DNA of 64,000 nt, taken from contig JAPLFF010000003.1 in assembly GCA_026390775.1 (NCBI GenBank), positions 124,001 through 188,000 of the forward strand, written 5' to 3'. The notes below the pieces were generated by a model. It was not told where the DNA came from. It did no database searches and was given only the letters and a program-made list of their open reading frames with translations. Made by a program: the position numbers and the translations under genes. This document shows, piece by piece, positions 44,538-53,954 of this stretch (position 1 is its first letter; each line of letters starts with the position of its first letter). Source of the DNA: Ignavibacteriales bacterium (GTDB lineage: Bacteria > Bacteroidota > Ignavibacteria > Ignavibacteriales > Melioribacteraceae).

Positions 44538-47369
44538 TTGAACTCTATAAATAAAATAATAATTAAAGGGGCGAGAGAGCACAATCTCAAAAATATTGAT
44601 CTGGAGATCCCCCGTGATTCGCTCATTGTAATTACAGGATTATCCGGTTCCGGAAAGTCCTCTTTAGCTTTTGATACAATATATGCCGAGGGTCAACGTA
44701 GATATATCGAATCTCTTTCTGCTTATGCCAGGCAATTTCTTGGTGTACTTGAAAAACCCGACGTTGATCTCATCGAAGGATTAAGTCCGGCAATTTCCAT
44801 TGAGCAAAAATCAACACACGGTAATCCACGTTCTACTGTTGGAACAGTAACAGAAATTTATGATTATCTCCGTCTTTTATATGCACGTGTGGGCACTCCT
44901 CATTGCTATAATTGCGGAAGACCTGTTGAGAAACAATCCACCGAGCAAATTATTGACACCATCTTAGAAAAATTTAACGAAAAAAGAATTATAATTTTAG
45001 CGCCTGTTATTCGAGGAAGAAAAGGACATTACAAAGAACTTTTTCAAGAAATTTTAGCTGATGGTTTTGTTCGTGTCCGTGTTGATAAAGAGACATATGA
45101 TTTAAACGAACCAATAAAAATTGACCGTTATAAGATTCACAATATCGAAATAATCATTGATCGAATTAAAATTAATGAAAAATCCAGATCAAGAATTGCT
45201 GAATCTATAGAAGTAGCTCTGAATTACGGAAATGGAAATATTATTGTTAATGATGGGCAAGAAGATACTACGTTTAGCCGCAATCTTGCATGTGTTCATT
45301 GCGGAATTAGTTTTCAAGAGTTAGCTCCTAATTCTTTTTCATTCAATTCTCCTTACGGTTCATGTCCCGATTGCGACGGACTTGGTGAAAAGAAAGAACT
45401 TGATATCAATTTAATTATTCCGGATTGGGATAAAACAATTAATGAAGAAGGAATAGCTCCGCTTGGCAGACCGAGAACGGTTTGGTTCTTTAATCAACTG
45501 GAAGTAATTGCAAAGAAATTTAATTTCGATTACGACACCCCGCTAAAAAATATATCCAAGGAACAACTTGATGTTCTCTTAAACGGAACAAAAGAAAAAA
45601 TACCGTTCACTTATACTTATGGCGGGGGAAGAACAGTGACATATCAGCACAAATTTACCGGCGTTATTAATTACATCAAGCATTATTACGATAACACTTC
45701 ATCGAATAAAATACGCGAGTGGGCCGAATCATACATGAACACACTTACGTGTTCAACTTGCAACGGTGGAAGGTTGAGGAAGGAATCGCTTTTTGTAACG
45801 ATTAACGATTATAACATTTCACAAATAACTGCATTTTCTATTGAGAAAGCGAAAAAATTATTCTCATCGCTAAAACTTAACAAACGGGAAGGAATAATTG
45901 CGCAGCAAATCTTAAAAGAAATTAATTCGCGTCTCGATTTTTTATTAAATGTCGGTTTGGATTATTTAACTCTTGACAGATCAGCGCGCACACTTTCAGG
46001 CGGTGAATCACAGAGAATTAGATTAGCAACGCAAATCGGCTCTCAGCTTGCGGGTGTGCTTTATGTTTTGGATGAACCAAGTATCGGCTTACATCAAGCT
46101 GATAATATTAAACTTATAAATTCACTTAAAGATCTCCGCGATCTTGGTAACACTGTAATTGTTGTTGAACACGACCGAGAAACTATTGAAAGTTCGGACT
46201 TCATTGTTGATCTTGGACCATTTGCAGGTGAGCATGGCGGTGAAATTTGTTTGCTCGGTGATACAAGGACAATTGTAAAATCTGCAAATGGTAAGAACTC
46301 ATTAACTATTGATTATCTCCTCAATAGAAAAAGAATTGAATTTAAACCGGAACGTAGAAAAGGAAATTTAAAATTTATTGAGCTCAAAGGTGCAAGTGGA
46401 AATAATTTAAAAGAAATAGATATAAAAATTCCTCTTGGAAGCTTTATAGCTGTCGCAGGCGTAAGCGGTTCAGGAAAATCTTCTTTGATAAATGAAACTC
46501 TTGTAAAAATTTTAATGAAGAAAATTTACGACTCGAAAGTTGTACCGCTACCCTACAAATCAATTAAAGGGTTAGAACACATTGATAAAGTAATTGAAAT
46601 TGACCAATCGCCAATTGGCAGAACACCTCGTTCTAATCCGGCAACATATACAGGATTGTTCACTCATATTCGCGATTTGTTCGCACAGCTTCCTGAATCT
46701 AAAATGAGAGGTTATAAGCCGGGAAGATTTAGTTTTAATGTTGCCGGAGGCAGATGTGAGGGGTGTGAAGGAGACGGTTTAAAAAAAATAGAAATGAATT
46801 TTCTTCCTGATGTTTATGTGTTGTGTGAAGTTTGTAATGGAAAAAGATACAATCACGAGACGCTCGAAATATTATATAAAACAAAATCAATTGCTGATGT
46901 TTTAGATATGAGAGTAGAGGCAGCGGTTGATTTTTTCGAAGATCTTCCAGCACTTCGAAGAAAAATAAAAGCACTCAACGATGTTGGTCTGGGTTATATA
47001 AAACTTGGTCAGCAGGCAACAACATTATCGGGCGGTGAAGCCCAAAGAGTGAAATTAGCAACGGAATTGAGTAAAGTTGGAACAGGAAAAACTATTTATA
47101 TTTTAGATGAACCAACTACAGGACTTCATTTTGAAGATGTAAATATTTTACTGAAGGTTTTGAATCAGCTTGTAGATAAAGGGAATACTGTGATTGTTGT
47201 TGAACATAATCTGGATGTTATTAAAGTTGCAGATCATGTTATTGATTTAGGTCCCGGTGGTGGTGAATATGGTGGGGAGATAATCGCTTCCGGAACACCT
47301 GAAGATATTGCAGAAAATATAAATAGTGTAACGGGAAAATATCTTAAGAAAGAACTTAATAGATTGTAG
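44538..47369 (+). CDS. uvrA: Excinuclease ABC subunit A
   Basis: DNA-damage recognition ATPase of nucleotide excision repair. Two ABC modules: Walker [20 protein letters not shown] and [15 protein letters not shown]; signatures [19 protein letters not shown] and [20 protein letters not shown]; Walker [12 protein letters not shown] and [12 protein letters not shown]. Zinc modules [14 protein letters not shown]...CPDCDG and CEGCEGDG...CEVC are intact. At 943 residues it is full length. The only start consistent with the family N-terminus ([19 protein letters not shown]) is TTG at 44538. Confidence 0.97.
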   Translation: MNSINKIIIKGAREHNLKNIDLEIPRDSLIVITGLSGSGKSSLAFDTIYAEGQRRYIESLSAYARQFLGVLEKPDVDLIEGLSPAISIEQKSTHGNPRSTVGTVTEIYDYLRLLYARVGTPHCYNCGRPVEKQSTEQIIDTILEKFNEKRIIILAPVIRGRKGHYKELFQEILADGFVRVRVDKETYDLNEPIKIDRYKIHNIEIIIDRIKINEKSRSRIAESIEVALNYGNGNIIVNDGQEDTTFSRNLACVHCGISFQELAPNSFSFNSPYGSCPDCDGLGEKKELDINLIIPDWDKTINEEGIAPLGRPRTVWFFNQLEVIAKKFNFDYDTPLKNISKEQLDVLLNGTKEKIPFTYTYGGGRTVTYQHKFTGVINYIKHYYDNTSSNKIREWAESYMNTLTCSTCNGGRLRKESLFVTINDYNISQITAFSIEKAKKLFSSLKLNKREGIIAQQILKEINSRLDFLLNVGLDYLTLDRSARTLSGGESQRIRLATQIGSQLAGVLYVLDEPSIGLHQADNIKLINSLKDLRDLGNTVIVVEHDRETIESSDFIVDLGPFAGEHGGEICLLGDTRTIVKSANGKNSLTIDYLLNRKRIEFKPERRKGNLKFIELKGASGNNLKEIDIKIPLGSFIAVAGVSGSGKSSLINETLVKILMKKIYDSKVVPLPYKSIKGLEHIDKVIEIDQSPIGRTPRSNPATYTGLFTHIRDLFAQLPESKMRGYKPGRFSFNVAGGRCEGCEGDGLKKIEMNFLPDVYVLCEVCNGKRYNHETLEILYKTKSIADVLDMRVEAAVDFFEDLPALRRKIKALNDVGLGYIKLGQQATTLSGGEAQRVKLATELSKVGTGKTIYILDEPTTGLHFEDVNILLKVLNQLVDKGNTVIVVEHNLDVIKVADHVIDLGPGGGEYGGEIIASGTPEDIAENINSVTGKYLKKELNRL

Positions 47370-47379
47370 GAGATTAAAA

Positions 47380-47742
47380 ATGAAATCAACCGTGAATGAA
47401 TTCCGAGCTTACCGAAAAGAAATGAATGATAGAATACTGAACTCCGGGTTTCGTGATTATAATAAATTTTTTGCGTTAGATAATAAAGCTTATATCAACG
47501 GGGCATTAAATTCAAAAACCAAAGAACTGATGGGACTTTCTTCTTCAATGGTATTGCGCTGTAATGATTGTATCCTTTATCATATTGATCGTTCGATTGA
47601 AGAAGGCGCTACGCAAGAAGAATTATATGAAACATTTAATGTTGCTTTAATTGTTGGCGGTTCAATTGTAATACCTCACTTGCGTTATGCAATTGAGAAG
47701 ATGGATGAAATATTTGCAGAGAAAAATAAAAATGAAGCGTAA
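47380..47742 (+). CDS. Carboxymuconolactone decarboxylase/AhpD-like protein
   Basis: 120 residues, all-helical, with LVLRCNDCILYHIDRSIEEG-like active site (MVLRCNDCILYHIDR): two Cys and a His as in AhpD-type thiol reductases. ALNSKTKELMGLSSSMVL is the other family block. Likely a peroxide or thiol-redox protein; substrate not clear. Ten bases after uvrA, and it overlaps the deaminase start by 11 bases, so the three may be one transcript. Confidence 0.9.
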   Translation: MKSTVNEFRAYRKEMNDRILNSGFRDYNKFFALDNKAYINGALNSKTKELMGLSSSMVLRCNDCILYHIDRSIEEGATQEELYETFNVALIVGGSIVIPHLRYAIEKMDEIFAEKNKNEA

Positions 47743-49078
47743 ACTTTTAATACCGAAACAAATAGTTACTGTTAATCCAAAGAATGAAATTCTCCATGAC
47801 CATGCTGTTGAAATCGTTAATGGAAAGATTGAAAGAATTATTTCACTTAAGGATTTTAAATCATCAGAATATGATGGAGATATTTTAGATTATCATAATT
47901 ACACACTCATTCCTGGATTCATCCAAACTCACATTCATCTTTGCCAAACATTGTTTAGAGGATTGGCAGACGATCTGGAGTTGTTAGATTGGCTGCAAAG
48001 AAGAATTTTTCCTTACGAGAATTCTCACACAAAAAATTCTTTACGCGCATCAGTTCGATTAGGGCTCCAAGATCTTCTAACCGGCGGTACTACAACATTA
48101 CTCGATATGGGCACTCTTCACCATCAAGAAGTAATTTTTGAAGAACTTATAGCTTCTGGAATCCGCGCCTTTGCCGGTAACTGCATGATGGATAAGAATG
48201 AATTGTATCCGCGGTTCTGTGAGACTACAGATTGGAATCTCAAATCTACTTATGATTGGGCTAAGTCATTTCATAACTCTAATAATGGTAAAGTGAAATA
48301 CGGATTCGCTCCGCGTTTTGTTTTAGCATGTTCTGAAAAACTTCTTAAAGAAATAAAAGAGATGATGAAAGATTTTTCCGGTTCCGTATTTCATACTCAC
48401 TCTTCAGAAAACAAATCTGAAATTGAAACCGTTAAACGAATGACCGGAAAAGAAAACGTAGAATATTTTGAATCAATTGGAATTCTTGACGAAAATACAA
48501 TTCTGGCTCATTGTGTACATTTGAACGACAATGAAGTTAAAACATTAAAAACAAATTCAGTTAGGGTTGCACATTGTCCATCTTCAAATCTAAAACTTGG
48601 CTCCGGTATTGCAAACATTCCACGCTACATCAAAGAAGGAATATCCGTTTCCCTTGGTGCAGACGGCGCTCCTTGCAATAATGGATTAAGTATATTCAAC
48701 GAGATGCGGCTTACTGCATTGATCCAAAAGCCGATTCACGGTTCAACGGTTATGGATGCTTTAACAGTTTTCCGGTTCGCTACAATTGAAGGCGCTAAAG
48801 CTCTCCATATAGAAAAAGAGGTGGGAAGTATTGAAGTTGGAAAGAAAGCTGATTTAGTTTTACTTGATCTCGAAAAAGCAGATCAACCTTTACAATTTGA
48901 TGATCAACAGATTTATTCAAGCATTGTTTATTCTGCTGCTAAAGAAAATGTAAAATCAGTTATGATTGATGGTAAGTTAGTGATGGATGATGGAAGATGT
49001 TTGATGTTTGATGAGGATGAATTGATGAAGAATGGTAAAAATGAATTACAACAATTATTAAAGCGAGCCCACGTTTGA
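47732..49078 (+). CDS. Amidohydrolase: SAH/MTA-type deaminase
   Basis: A 448-residue metal-dependent hydrolase. HIHLCQTLFRGLADDLELLD, with the two first metal His, is typical of the 5-methylthioadenosine/S-adenosylhomocysteine deaminase (MtaD) and chlorohydrolase group. FHTHSSENKSEIE, ILAHCVHLNDNEV, VAHCPSSNLKLGSGIANIP and LGADGAPCNNGLSIF complete the active site. The normal N-terminus (MKRKLLIPKQIVTVNPKNEI) begins at ATG 47732. It is coupled to rdgB by a TTGA overlap; both deal with aberrant or salvageable purines. Confidence 0.88.
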   Translation: MKRKLLIPKQIVTVNPKNEILHDHAVEIVNGKIERIISLKDFKSSEYDGDILDYHNYTLIPGFIQTHIHLCQTLFRGLADDLELLDWLQRRIFPYENSHTKNSLRASVRLGLQDLLTGGTTTLLDMGTLHHQEVIFEELIASGIRAFAGNCMMDKNELYPRFCETTDWNLKSTYDWAKSFHNSNNGKVKYGFAPRFVLACSEKLLKEIKEMMKDFSGSVFHTHSSENKSEIETVKRMTGKENVEYFESIGILDENTILAHCVHLNDNEVKTLKTNSVRVAHCPSSNLKLGSGIANIPRYIKEGISVSLGADGAPCNNGLSIFNEMRLTALIQKPIHGSTVMDALTVFRFATIEGAKALHIEKEVGSIEVGKKADLVLLDLEKADQPLQFDDQQIYSSIVYSAAKENVKSVMIDGKLVMDDGRCLMFDEDELMKNGKNELQQLLKRAHV

Positions 49079-49665
49079 AAATAATCTTCGCTACACAGAA
49101 CAAAGGTAAAGCAAATGAAGTTAAAGCGATCTTCACAAACACACCCATTGAAATAATTTCTCTTTATGATCTTGGAAACAATATTGATATAGAAGAACAT
49201 GGATCAACTTTTAGTGAAAATGCTTTCATAAAAGCTAAAGCTGTTTATGAAATCTATAAAGAACCGGTTTTAGCAGATGATTCCGGACTTTCAATTGATC
49301 AGCTAGATGGCAGGCCTGGTGTTTATTCAGCAAGATATGCAGGAGAGAATTGTACTTACGAGGATAACAATTTCAAAGTAATAAATGAACTGAAAGAATT
49401 TCCCGAACCGCACAAAGCAAAATTTATCAGCTGCGCAGTTTTTTACGATGGTAAAAATAAAATCGAAGCTTTTGGTGAATTACATGGCAGAATTATTATG
49501 GAACAACGCGGCACTAACGGGTTTGGTTATGATCCGATTTTTATTCCGGATGGATATGATAAAACAATTTCCGAATTTGAATTCGAAGAGAAAAATAAAA
49601 TCAGTCACCGTGCAAAGTCTTTCAACGTTCTAAAAGAAAAACTATTAGATTTTTATTTCGGTTGA
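49075..49665 (+). CDS. rdgB: XTP/dITP diphosphatase (RdgB/HAM1)
   Basis: 196-residue housecleaning pyrophosphatase removing deaminated purine nucleotides. Family motifs: IIFATQNKGKANEVKAIF, FSENAFIKAKAVYE, VLADDSGLSIDQLDGRPGVY, SARYAGENC and NGFGYDPIFIPDGYDKTISE, HRAKSF. The TTG start overlaps the TGA of the deaminase gene (TTGA). Confidence 0.95.
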   Translation: MKIIFATQNKGKANEVKAIFTNTPIEIISLYDLGNNIDIEEHGSTFSENAFIKAKAVYEIYKEPVLADDSGLSIDQLDGRPGVYSARYAGENCTYEDNNFKVINELKEFPEPHKAKFISCAVFYDGKNKIEAFGELHGRIIMEQRGTNGFGYDPIFIPDGYDKTISEFEFEEKNKISHRAKSFNVLKEKLLDFYFG

Positions 49666-49744
49666 TATTTGTTCAAACTATTCATTTATTTATAAAGTTG
49701 ATGTTACATACTGTTACTTCCATTAATAAATGAGGTTGTTCTAA

Positions 49745-50941
49745 ATGGAATGGATCCTACTAATATTATGGCTTTCGATAATTAATGGGGCTTTAGGCGG
49801 GCAATATGTTCTTAACTGGATGGGGAATCAGGAAAGATTTGTTGGTAACCAGCCGGTAGGTGTTTCTCCAGGTGTAATGACTTGGTGGAGAGAGCTTTCA
49901 AAATTAGTTTGGGCTTTGATTGCAGTTATCATTGAGGTGGCTCGCGGCAAGAAAATGAAATACTTATGGCCAGGTGTCATTTCTATGATTACAATTTCTA
50001 TCTGTGCATTTACCGGAGTAATTGAAAACATCGGATTCTTTTATTTACCAAGATATTATTCTCCTCACCTCTTTGCGCCTTATGTAAATATTTATTTAGC
50101 GCTCCTTCCGTTTTTTGGAAAGATACTTTTCGATGCACCTATCAGAAAAGCACATTGGATTGGAATTCTGTTAGTCATAACCGGTTTAACGATTCCATAT
50201 CTTCCACGTATTTTGGGAGGAGTTGTTGACCCGAAGTCGGTTCTTGATGGATCTGCGATTATCTGGATAATCATAATTAATTGTTGCCTCTTCTCTCAGC
50301 AAATACTTAATAACAAAACTGTTCAGACCGCATTTAAGGGAGTTGGACCAAACGCATTGGTAGTATGGCGTGAGATATGGAAAATGGTTTTTATTACATC
50401 AGCTTTATTTATTATTCCTTTGATCGGTAATTTGATGAATGTAAATATTCCCGATCAAATAAAGGCAAATACATTTGAGACAAGAGTATTAGCAAAGTTG
50501 GATGCTGGGAAAAAAGAATATCTTCTAAACTGCTATTTTGAAAAAGATGGTTCATATATTCAAAAAGAAAATCTTGATGAAGCAACAAAAGAAAATGTTA
50601 AAAAAATATTCGTATCAACTGAGTATCACAGATTCTTTTCTTTATTCCAAGGGAATATAATTCCCAAAAACTGGTGGCCGATTTTATTTGTTGTACTAGC
50701 TGGATTCACCGGGTATATCTACAGTTTCGGATTTTTCAAATTGGCAAAATTTGCTGCACATTTTTGGGTTCCATACACAAATGTTTATTTAGCAATAATT
50801 CCTTTCGTTATGTTTTTGTTTGGACAAAACGTTACTACCTATCAAATCATCGGAGCTGTTATTACAACTGCCGGATTGATGGTGGGAGTTTCTGATTATA
50901 AAAAGAATAAAATTGAAGAGATAGAAAAAAGATATAAGTGA
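49745..50941 (+). CDS. Multi-helix membrane protein with duplicated EamA-like halves
   Basis: 398 residues and about ten membrane segments in two related halves. GVSPGVMTWWRELSKLVWAL corresponds to GVGPNALVVWREIWKMVFIT, and FAPYVNIYLALLPFFGKILF to WVPYTNVYLAIIPFVMFLFG; each half ends with a GxxIxxTGL-type segment. That is the layout of drug/metabolite-type (EamA) transporters. Between the halves sits a soluble insert of about 75 residues (435-510 of helix-free sequence in the protein middle, NVNIPDQIKANTFETRVLAK through VSTEYHRF). Substrate unknown. Confidence 0.72.
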   Translation: MEWILLILWLSIINGALGGQYVLNWMGNQERFVGNQPVGVSPGVMTWWRELSKLVWALIAVIIEVARGKKMKYLWPGVISMITISICAFTGVIENIGFFYLPRYYSPHLFAPYVNIYLALLPFFGKILFDAPIRKAHWIGILLVITGLTIPYLPRILGGVVDPKSVLDGSAIIWIIIINCCLFSQQILNNKTVQTAFKGVGPNALVVWREIWKMVFITSALFIIPLIGNLMNVNIPDQIKANTFETRVLAKLDAGKKEYLLNCYFEKDGSYIQKENLDEATKENVKKIFVSTEYHRFFSLFQGNIIPKNWWPILFVVLAGFTGYIYSFGFFKLAKFAAHFWVPYTNVYLAIIPFVMFLFGQNVTTYQIIGAVITTAGLMVGVSDYKKNKIEEIEKRYK

Positions 50942-50980
50942 AAATAGTTCTTGTTTTTGTGTTGTAAAGGAGAAGTTGAA

Positions 50981-51670
50981 TTATTTTTCTGCTATTACTA
51001 TTTGCACTAGTCCAAATGTAAGTGAATATTTTTCAACTTTGGAGAAACCACACACATTAAAAAGTTTAACAAGATTAACCTTTTTATCGAATTCGCCAAC
51101 CGACTCTGGCAGATAAGTATATGCTTCTTTGTCTTTGGAAATCATTCGACCGATAAAAGGTAAAACTTTATTAAAGTAAAAGAGATAAAAATTTCTTACA
51201 AGTGGATTTGAAGGAAGACGAAACTCGAGAACAGTAACTTTTCCGTTGGCGGAAAGAATTCGATGGAAAGATTTAAATGCCTGAGGTATGTCGTAAAAAT
51301 TTCTAACACCAAACGCCACGGTAATATTTGTAAACGTATTATTCTTAAAGGGTAAATACTCTGCTGCAGTTTCAACTACTTTACCGTTAATCCAATCTAC
51401 TTTTTTGTTGAAGAATAAAAGCATATTGAATGAAAGATCTGCACCAAAAATATTTTCTATGCCAAATTTTTTTGCAGTGATTGCAAAATCACCTGTGCCG
51501 CAAGCAATATCCAGCAATTTCGATTCGGATGACATCCCGGAAAGTTTGATCGCCTTTTTACGCCAGTAAAAATCAACTCCTGCACTTAAGAAATGATTTA
51601 GGAAATCATATCTGTAAGAAATAGAATCAAAAATTCTTCGAACCTGAGATTTTTTATTTGTGCCTTCCAT
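50981..51670 (-). CDS. ubiE: Menaquinone C-methyltransferase (UbiE/MenG)
   Basis: 229-residue SAM methyltransferase of quinone synthesis. VRRIFDSISYRYDFLNHFLS, DIACGTGDFAITAKKFGI, AEYLPFKNNTFTNITVAFGV, RNFYDIPQAFKSFHRIL and VLEFRLPSNP are all standard. In a bacterium of this lineage it most likely methylates demethylmenaquinone (MenG role). It ends 40 bases after the convergent transporter and is divergent from the Cys-repeat gene. Confidence 0.94.
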   Translation of the reverse strand: MEGTNKKSQVRRIFDSISYRYDFLNHFLSAGVDFYWRKKAIKLSGMSSESKLLDIACGTGDFAITAKKFGIENIFGADLSFNMLLFFNKKVDWINGKVVETAAEYLPFKNNTFTNITVAFGVRNFYDIPQAFKSFHRILSANGKVTVLEFRLPSNPLVRNFYLFYFNKVLPFIGRMISKDKEAYTYLPESVGEFDKKVNLVKLFNVCGFSKVEKYSLTFGLVQIVIAEK

Positions 51671-51719
51671 CTTTCCTAACTAATTGGTAATTTTTCTGTT
51701 GTATTAACAAGGCAAATTT

Positions 51720-52043
51720 ATGGATAAATATTTAAAAGCATTAAAACAAAATGTATGTTCGATTTGTGTAGACTCCAACGAAAAGGGCGGCTGTACATTA
51801 AACGAAAAAGAAACATGTGCAGTTGAACTATATCTTACTAAGATTGTAGAAGTCATTCATAGTACTGATGACGCAGACATTAAAGAATTGCATAATAAAT
51901 TAAGAGAAACAGTTTGTGTAGAGTGCCGCGCACAAGAAAGTGGCAACTGTTATTTGCGCGAAGATGCAAACTGTTCATTAGATAGGTATTTTTCGCTTAT
52001 TGTTGAAACAATTCAAAAAGTAGATGCCGGTTTTATTTCTTGA
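51720..52043 (+). CDS. Small protein with two tandem four-Cys repeats
   Basis: 107 residues made of two similar halves. Half 1: VCSICVDSNEKGGCTLNEKE, then TCAVELYLTKIVEVI. Half 2: VCVECRAQESGNCYLREDAN, then CSLDRYFSLIVETI. Each has Cys-x2-Cys-x7/8-Cys-x6/7-Cys and a following amphipathic helix. Two such sets can bind zinc or Fe-S clusters. Helices between halves are charged. No signal peptide, so cytoplasmic. I do not recognise the family. ATG starts directly after GGCAAATTT; the ribosome site is weak. Confidence 0.82.
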   Translation: MDKYLKALKQNVCSICVDSNEKGGCTLNEKETCAVELYLTKIVEVIHSTDDADIKELHNKLRETVCVECRAQESGNCYLREDANCSLDRYFSLIVETIQKVDAGFIS

Positions 52044-52099
52044 TCTTGCTCTTGATCATACTCATGTTATTGAAGAGATCAAGGTTATGATCAAGAGCA
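52038..52099 (+). repeat. GATCAAG palindromic repeat, second copy
   Basis: TGCTCTTGATCATA (52047-52060) pairs with TATGATCAAGAGCA (52086-52099), 14 bp, around a 25-base loop. The left arm with its flank, TCTTGATCTTGCTCTTGATC, equals the reverse complement of the stretch in the lepA-lepB gap. It overlaps the stop of the Cys-repeat gene. Confidence 0.6.
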
Positions 52100-52124
52100 T
52101 GAACCACATAAATTAAGTCGAAAA

Positions 52125-53072
52125 TTAAAAATCATCTTTTACCCTCATCCACCAATAGTAGAGATATTCGCCGCTCCAAAGAGTTAAGAGCATAAAGAAA
52201 AACCCGCCGATTAAATCTACAACGTAATGATATCTAAGATAAACCGTTGCAAATATTAATAGTGTCCCGTTTACAATAAAAAACCATTTCAATTTACTTC
52301 CGAACTTCATTGACAGAAACATAACCAGTAATGTCATTTGTGTGTGTCCACTTGGGAAAGCATCGCGCTGAACAATCATAGCGGCATTAATTGTTCCGCT
52401 TGGAATGGATTCTCCGCTGTTAACGATCTCACGCAGAAAATTAGTTACAAATAATCCGGGTAATTCTAAATTATTAGTTCCAAAATTATGAAGAGTAAAA
52501 CGAGGACCAATTGCCGGAACCAAGATGTACCCTATTAAAGACAGAATGAATCCATAAACAATTATGAAAGCAGAGTAATTAAATTCTTCAGATTTCTTTT
52601 GCCGTATCAAGTCTATACCAAGAATAATAGGAAGAAAGAAGAACGTTCCGTAAACAATTTGCAAAAGTTCTGTCAGATATGGGTTTGTGATTTGATAAAG
52701 AGCTATAGTAGGATCAGTTCGGAAAATAAATCTATCTATTAGAATGAGCATATCATCATAAATTTTTCCGCGTATCGGATCGATCATATTATAAAGTTCT
52801 TTGAAAAAGATGAAAACCAACGGAACTAAATACCAGAAATGAAGTTGCTTCCAAACAAAGTTCCGAGTTCTTATTTCTTGATAGACTGTTAGCAGAATGA
52901 ATAAGATGATTATTATATTCACTAAAATATGAATATGCCATAATGCAATTTTTTGAACGAAGATTAAATTCAAGAGAGAAAGAAAAAAGCAAAAAGCAAT
53001 AACAATAAAATCTGCCGGTAATAAATTTTTGATAGATGATTTAATGAAGTTCATGTTTCTAAAATGATTCAT
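52125..53072 (-). CDS. PAP2-superfamily membrane phosphatase/transferase
   Basis: 315 residues with about six membrane segments. Motifs: FPSGHTQMTLLVMFLS (PSGH) and LRYHYVVDLIGGFFF (third motif with His and Asp). It resembles the inositol-phosphorylceramide-synthase-like (AUR1-like) PAP2 group more than classical PgpB, judged by the long N-terminal half. Possible substrate: lipid phosphate or undecaprenyl diphosphate. The gene follows rsmA with one base between stop and start. Confidence 0.85.
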   Translation of the reverse strand: MNHFRNMNFIKSSIKNLLPADFIVIAFCFFLSLLNLIFVQKIALWHIHILVNIIIILFILLTVYQEIRTRNFVWKQLHFWYLVPLVFIFFKELYNMIDPIRGKIYDDMLILIDRFIFRTDPTIALYQITNPYLTELLQIVYGTFFFLPIILGIDLIRQKKSEEFNYSAFIIVYGFILSLIGYILVPAIGPRFTLHNFGTNNLELPGLFVTNFLREIVNSGESIPSGTINAAMIVQRDAFPSGHTQMTLLVMFLSMKFGSKLKWFFIVNGTLLIFATVYLRYHYVVDLIGGFFFMLLTLWSGEYLYYWWMRVKDDF

Positions 53073-53073
53073 C

Positions 53074-53862
53074 CTATATTAGTTTGTCTTGGTAATTTTT
53101 TATGATCTGAGTCAGTTCAACAAATTCTTTAATTGTTAATTCCTCCGCACGTCGCGACAAATCAAAATCACACGCTTCAAAAACTATATCTGAAAAAATA
53201 CTATTGCCGAGAGAATTTTTTAATTTTTTGCGTCTGTTACCAAATGCTGCTTTTACAACTTGGATAAAAAGTGTATCATCAACTTCACTTGGAAGTTTCT
53301 TTGTAAAATTAAGATGAATGATAGCCGATTCAACTTTAGGTCTTGGATAAAAAACATTCGGAGAAATCTTAAAACACAATTTAGTTTCAGCAAAATAGTT
53401 TAGAAGTACACCAAGTATTCCGTAATCATCACTTTTTTCTTTAGCAGTAATTCTTTTTGCAACTTCCAACTGAACCATAAGCATTGCATCGGAGACAAGA
53501 GGACGATTCTCGATCAACTTAAATAATATCGGCGAAGTAATGTTGTATGGAATATTGCCGATGATCCGAAAAGGAATATCATTGACTAAATAATTTAAAT
53601 CCAGTTTCAAAAAATCATGATTTATTACGGTCACAGACGGAAAACCCAAAGCTAAACTCTCAACAACTCTTTTATCTATTTCAACAGCATAAAGTTTTTT
53701 TACTGAATTCATCAACTCGGCTGTTAGAGCGCCGGTACCTGGACCGATTTCCATAACTATATCAGTTTTTTGCGGATTGAATTCCCGGACAATTTTTTGA
53801 ATGATGTTCTTATCAATTAAATAATTTTGTCCGAATCGCTTTAATGGTTGTAACTTTGGCAT
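53074..53862 (-). CDS. rsmA: 16S rRNA dimethyladenosine transferase (KsgA)
   Basis: 262 residues. Methylates adjacent adenosines of the 3' end of 16S rRNA. RFGQNYLIDKNIIQKIVREF, VMEIGPGTGALTAELM, VEIDKRVVESL, the catalytic IIGNIPYNITSPILFKLI (NIPY), and the YPRPKVESAIIHL block are all present. Divergent from the GT2 gene. Confidence 0.96.
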   Translation of the reverse strand: MPKLQPLKRFGQNYLIDKNIIQKIVREFNPQKTDIVMEIGPGTGALTAELMNSVKKLYAVEIDKRVVESLALGFPSVTVINHDFLKLDLNYLVNDIPFRIIGNIPYNITSPILFKLIENRPLVSDAMLMVQLEVAKRITAKEKSDDYGILGVLLNYFAETKLCFKISPNVFYPRPKVESAIIHLNFTKKLPSEVDDTLFIQVVKAAFGNRRKKLKNSLGNSIFSDIVFEACDFDLSRRAEELTIKEFVELTQIIKNYQDKLI

Positions 53863-53954
53863 TAACTTTTTGTTAAAATTGAAATTTACATGTGCAATAT
53901 AAATTTCTTCGCTTTAACTTATATCTATGAATTTACTTTTAAAGGTGAATTAAG

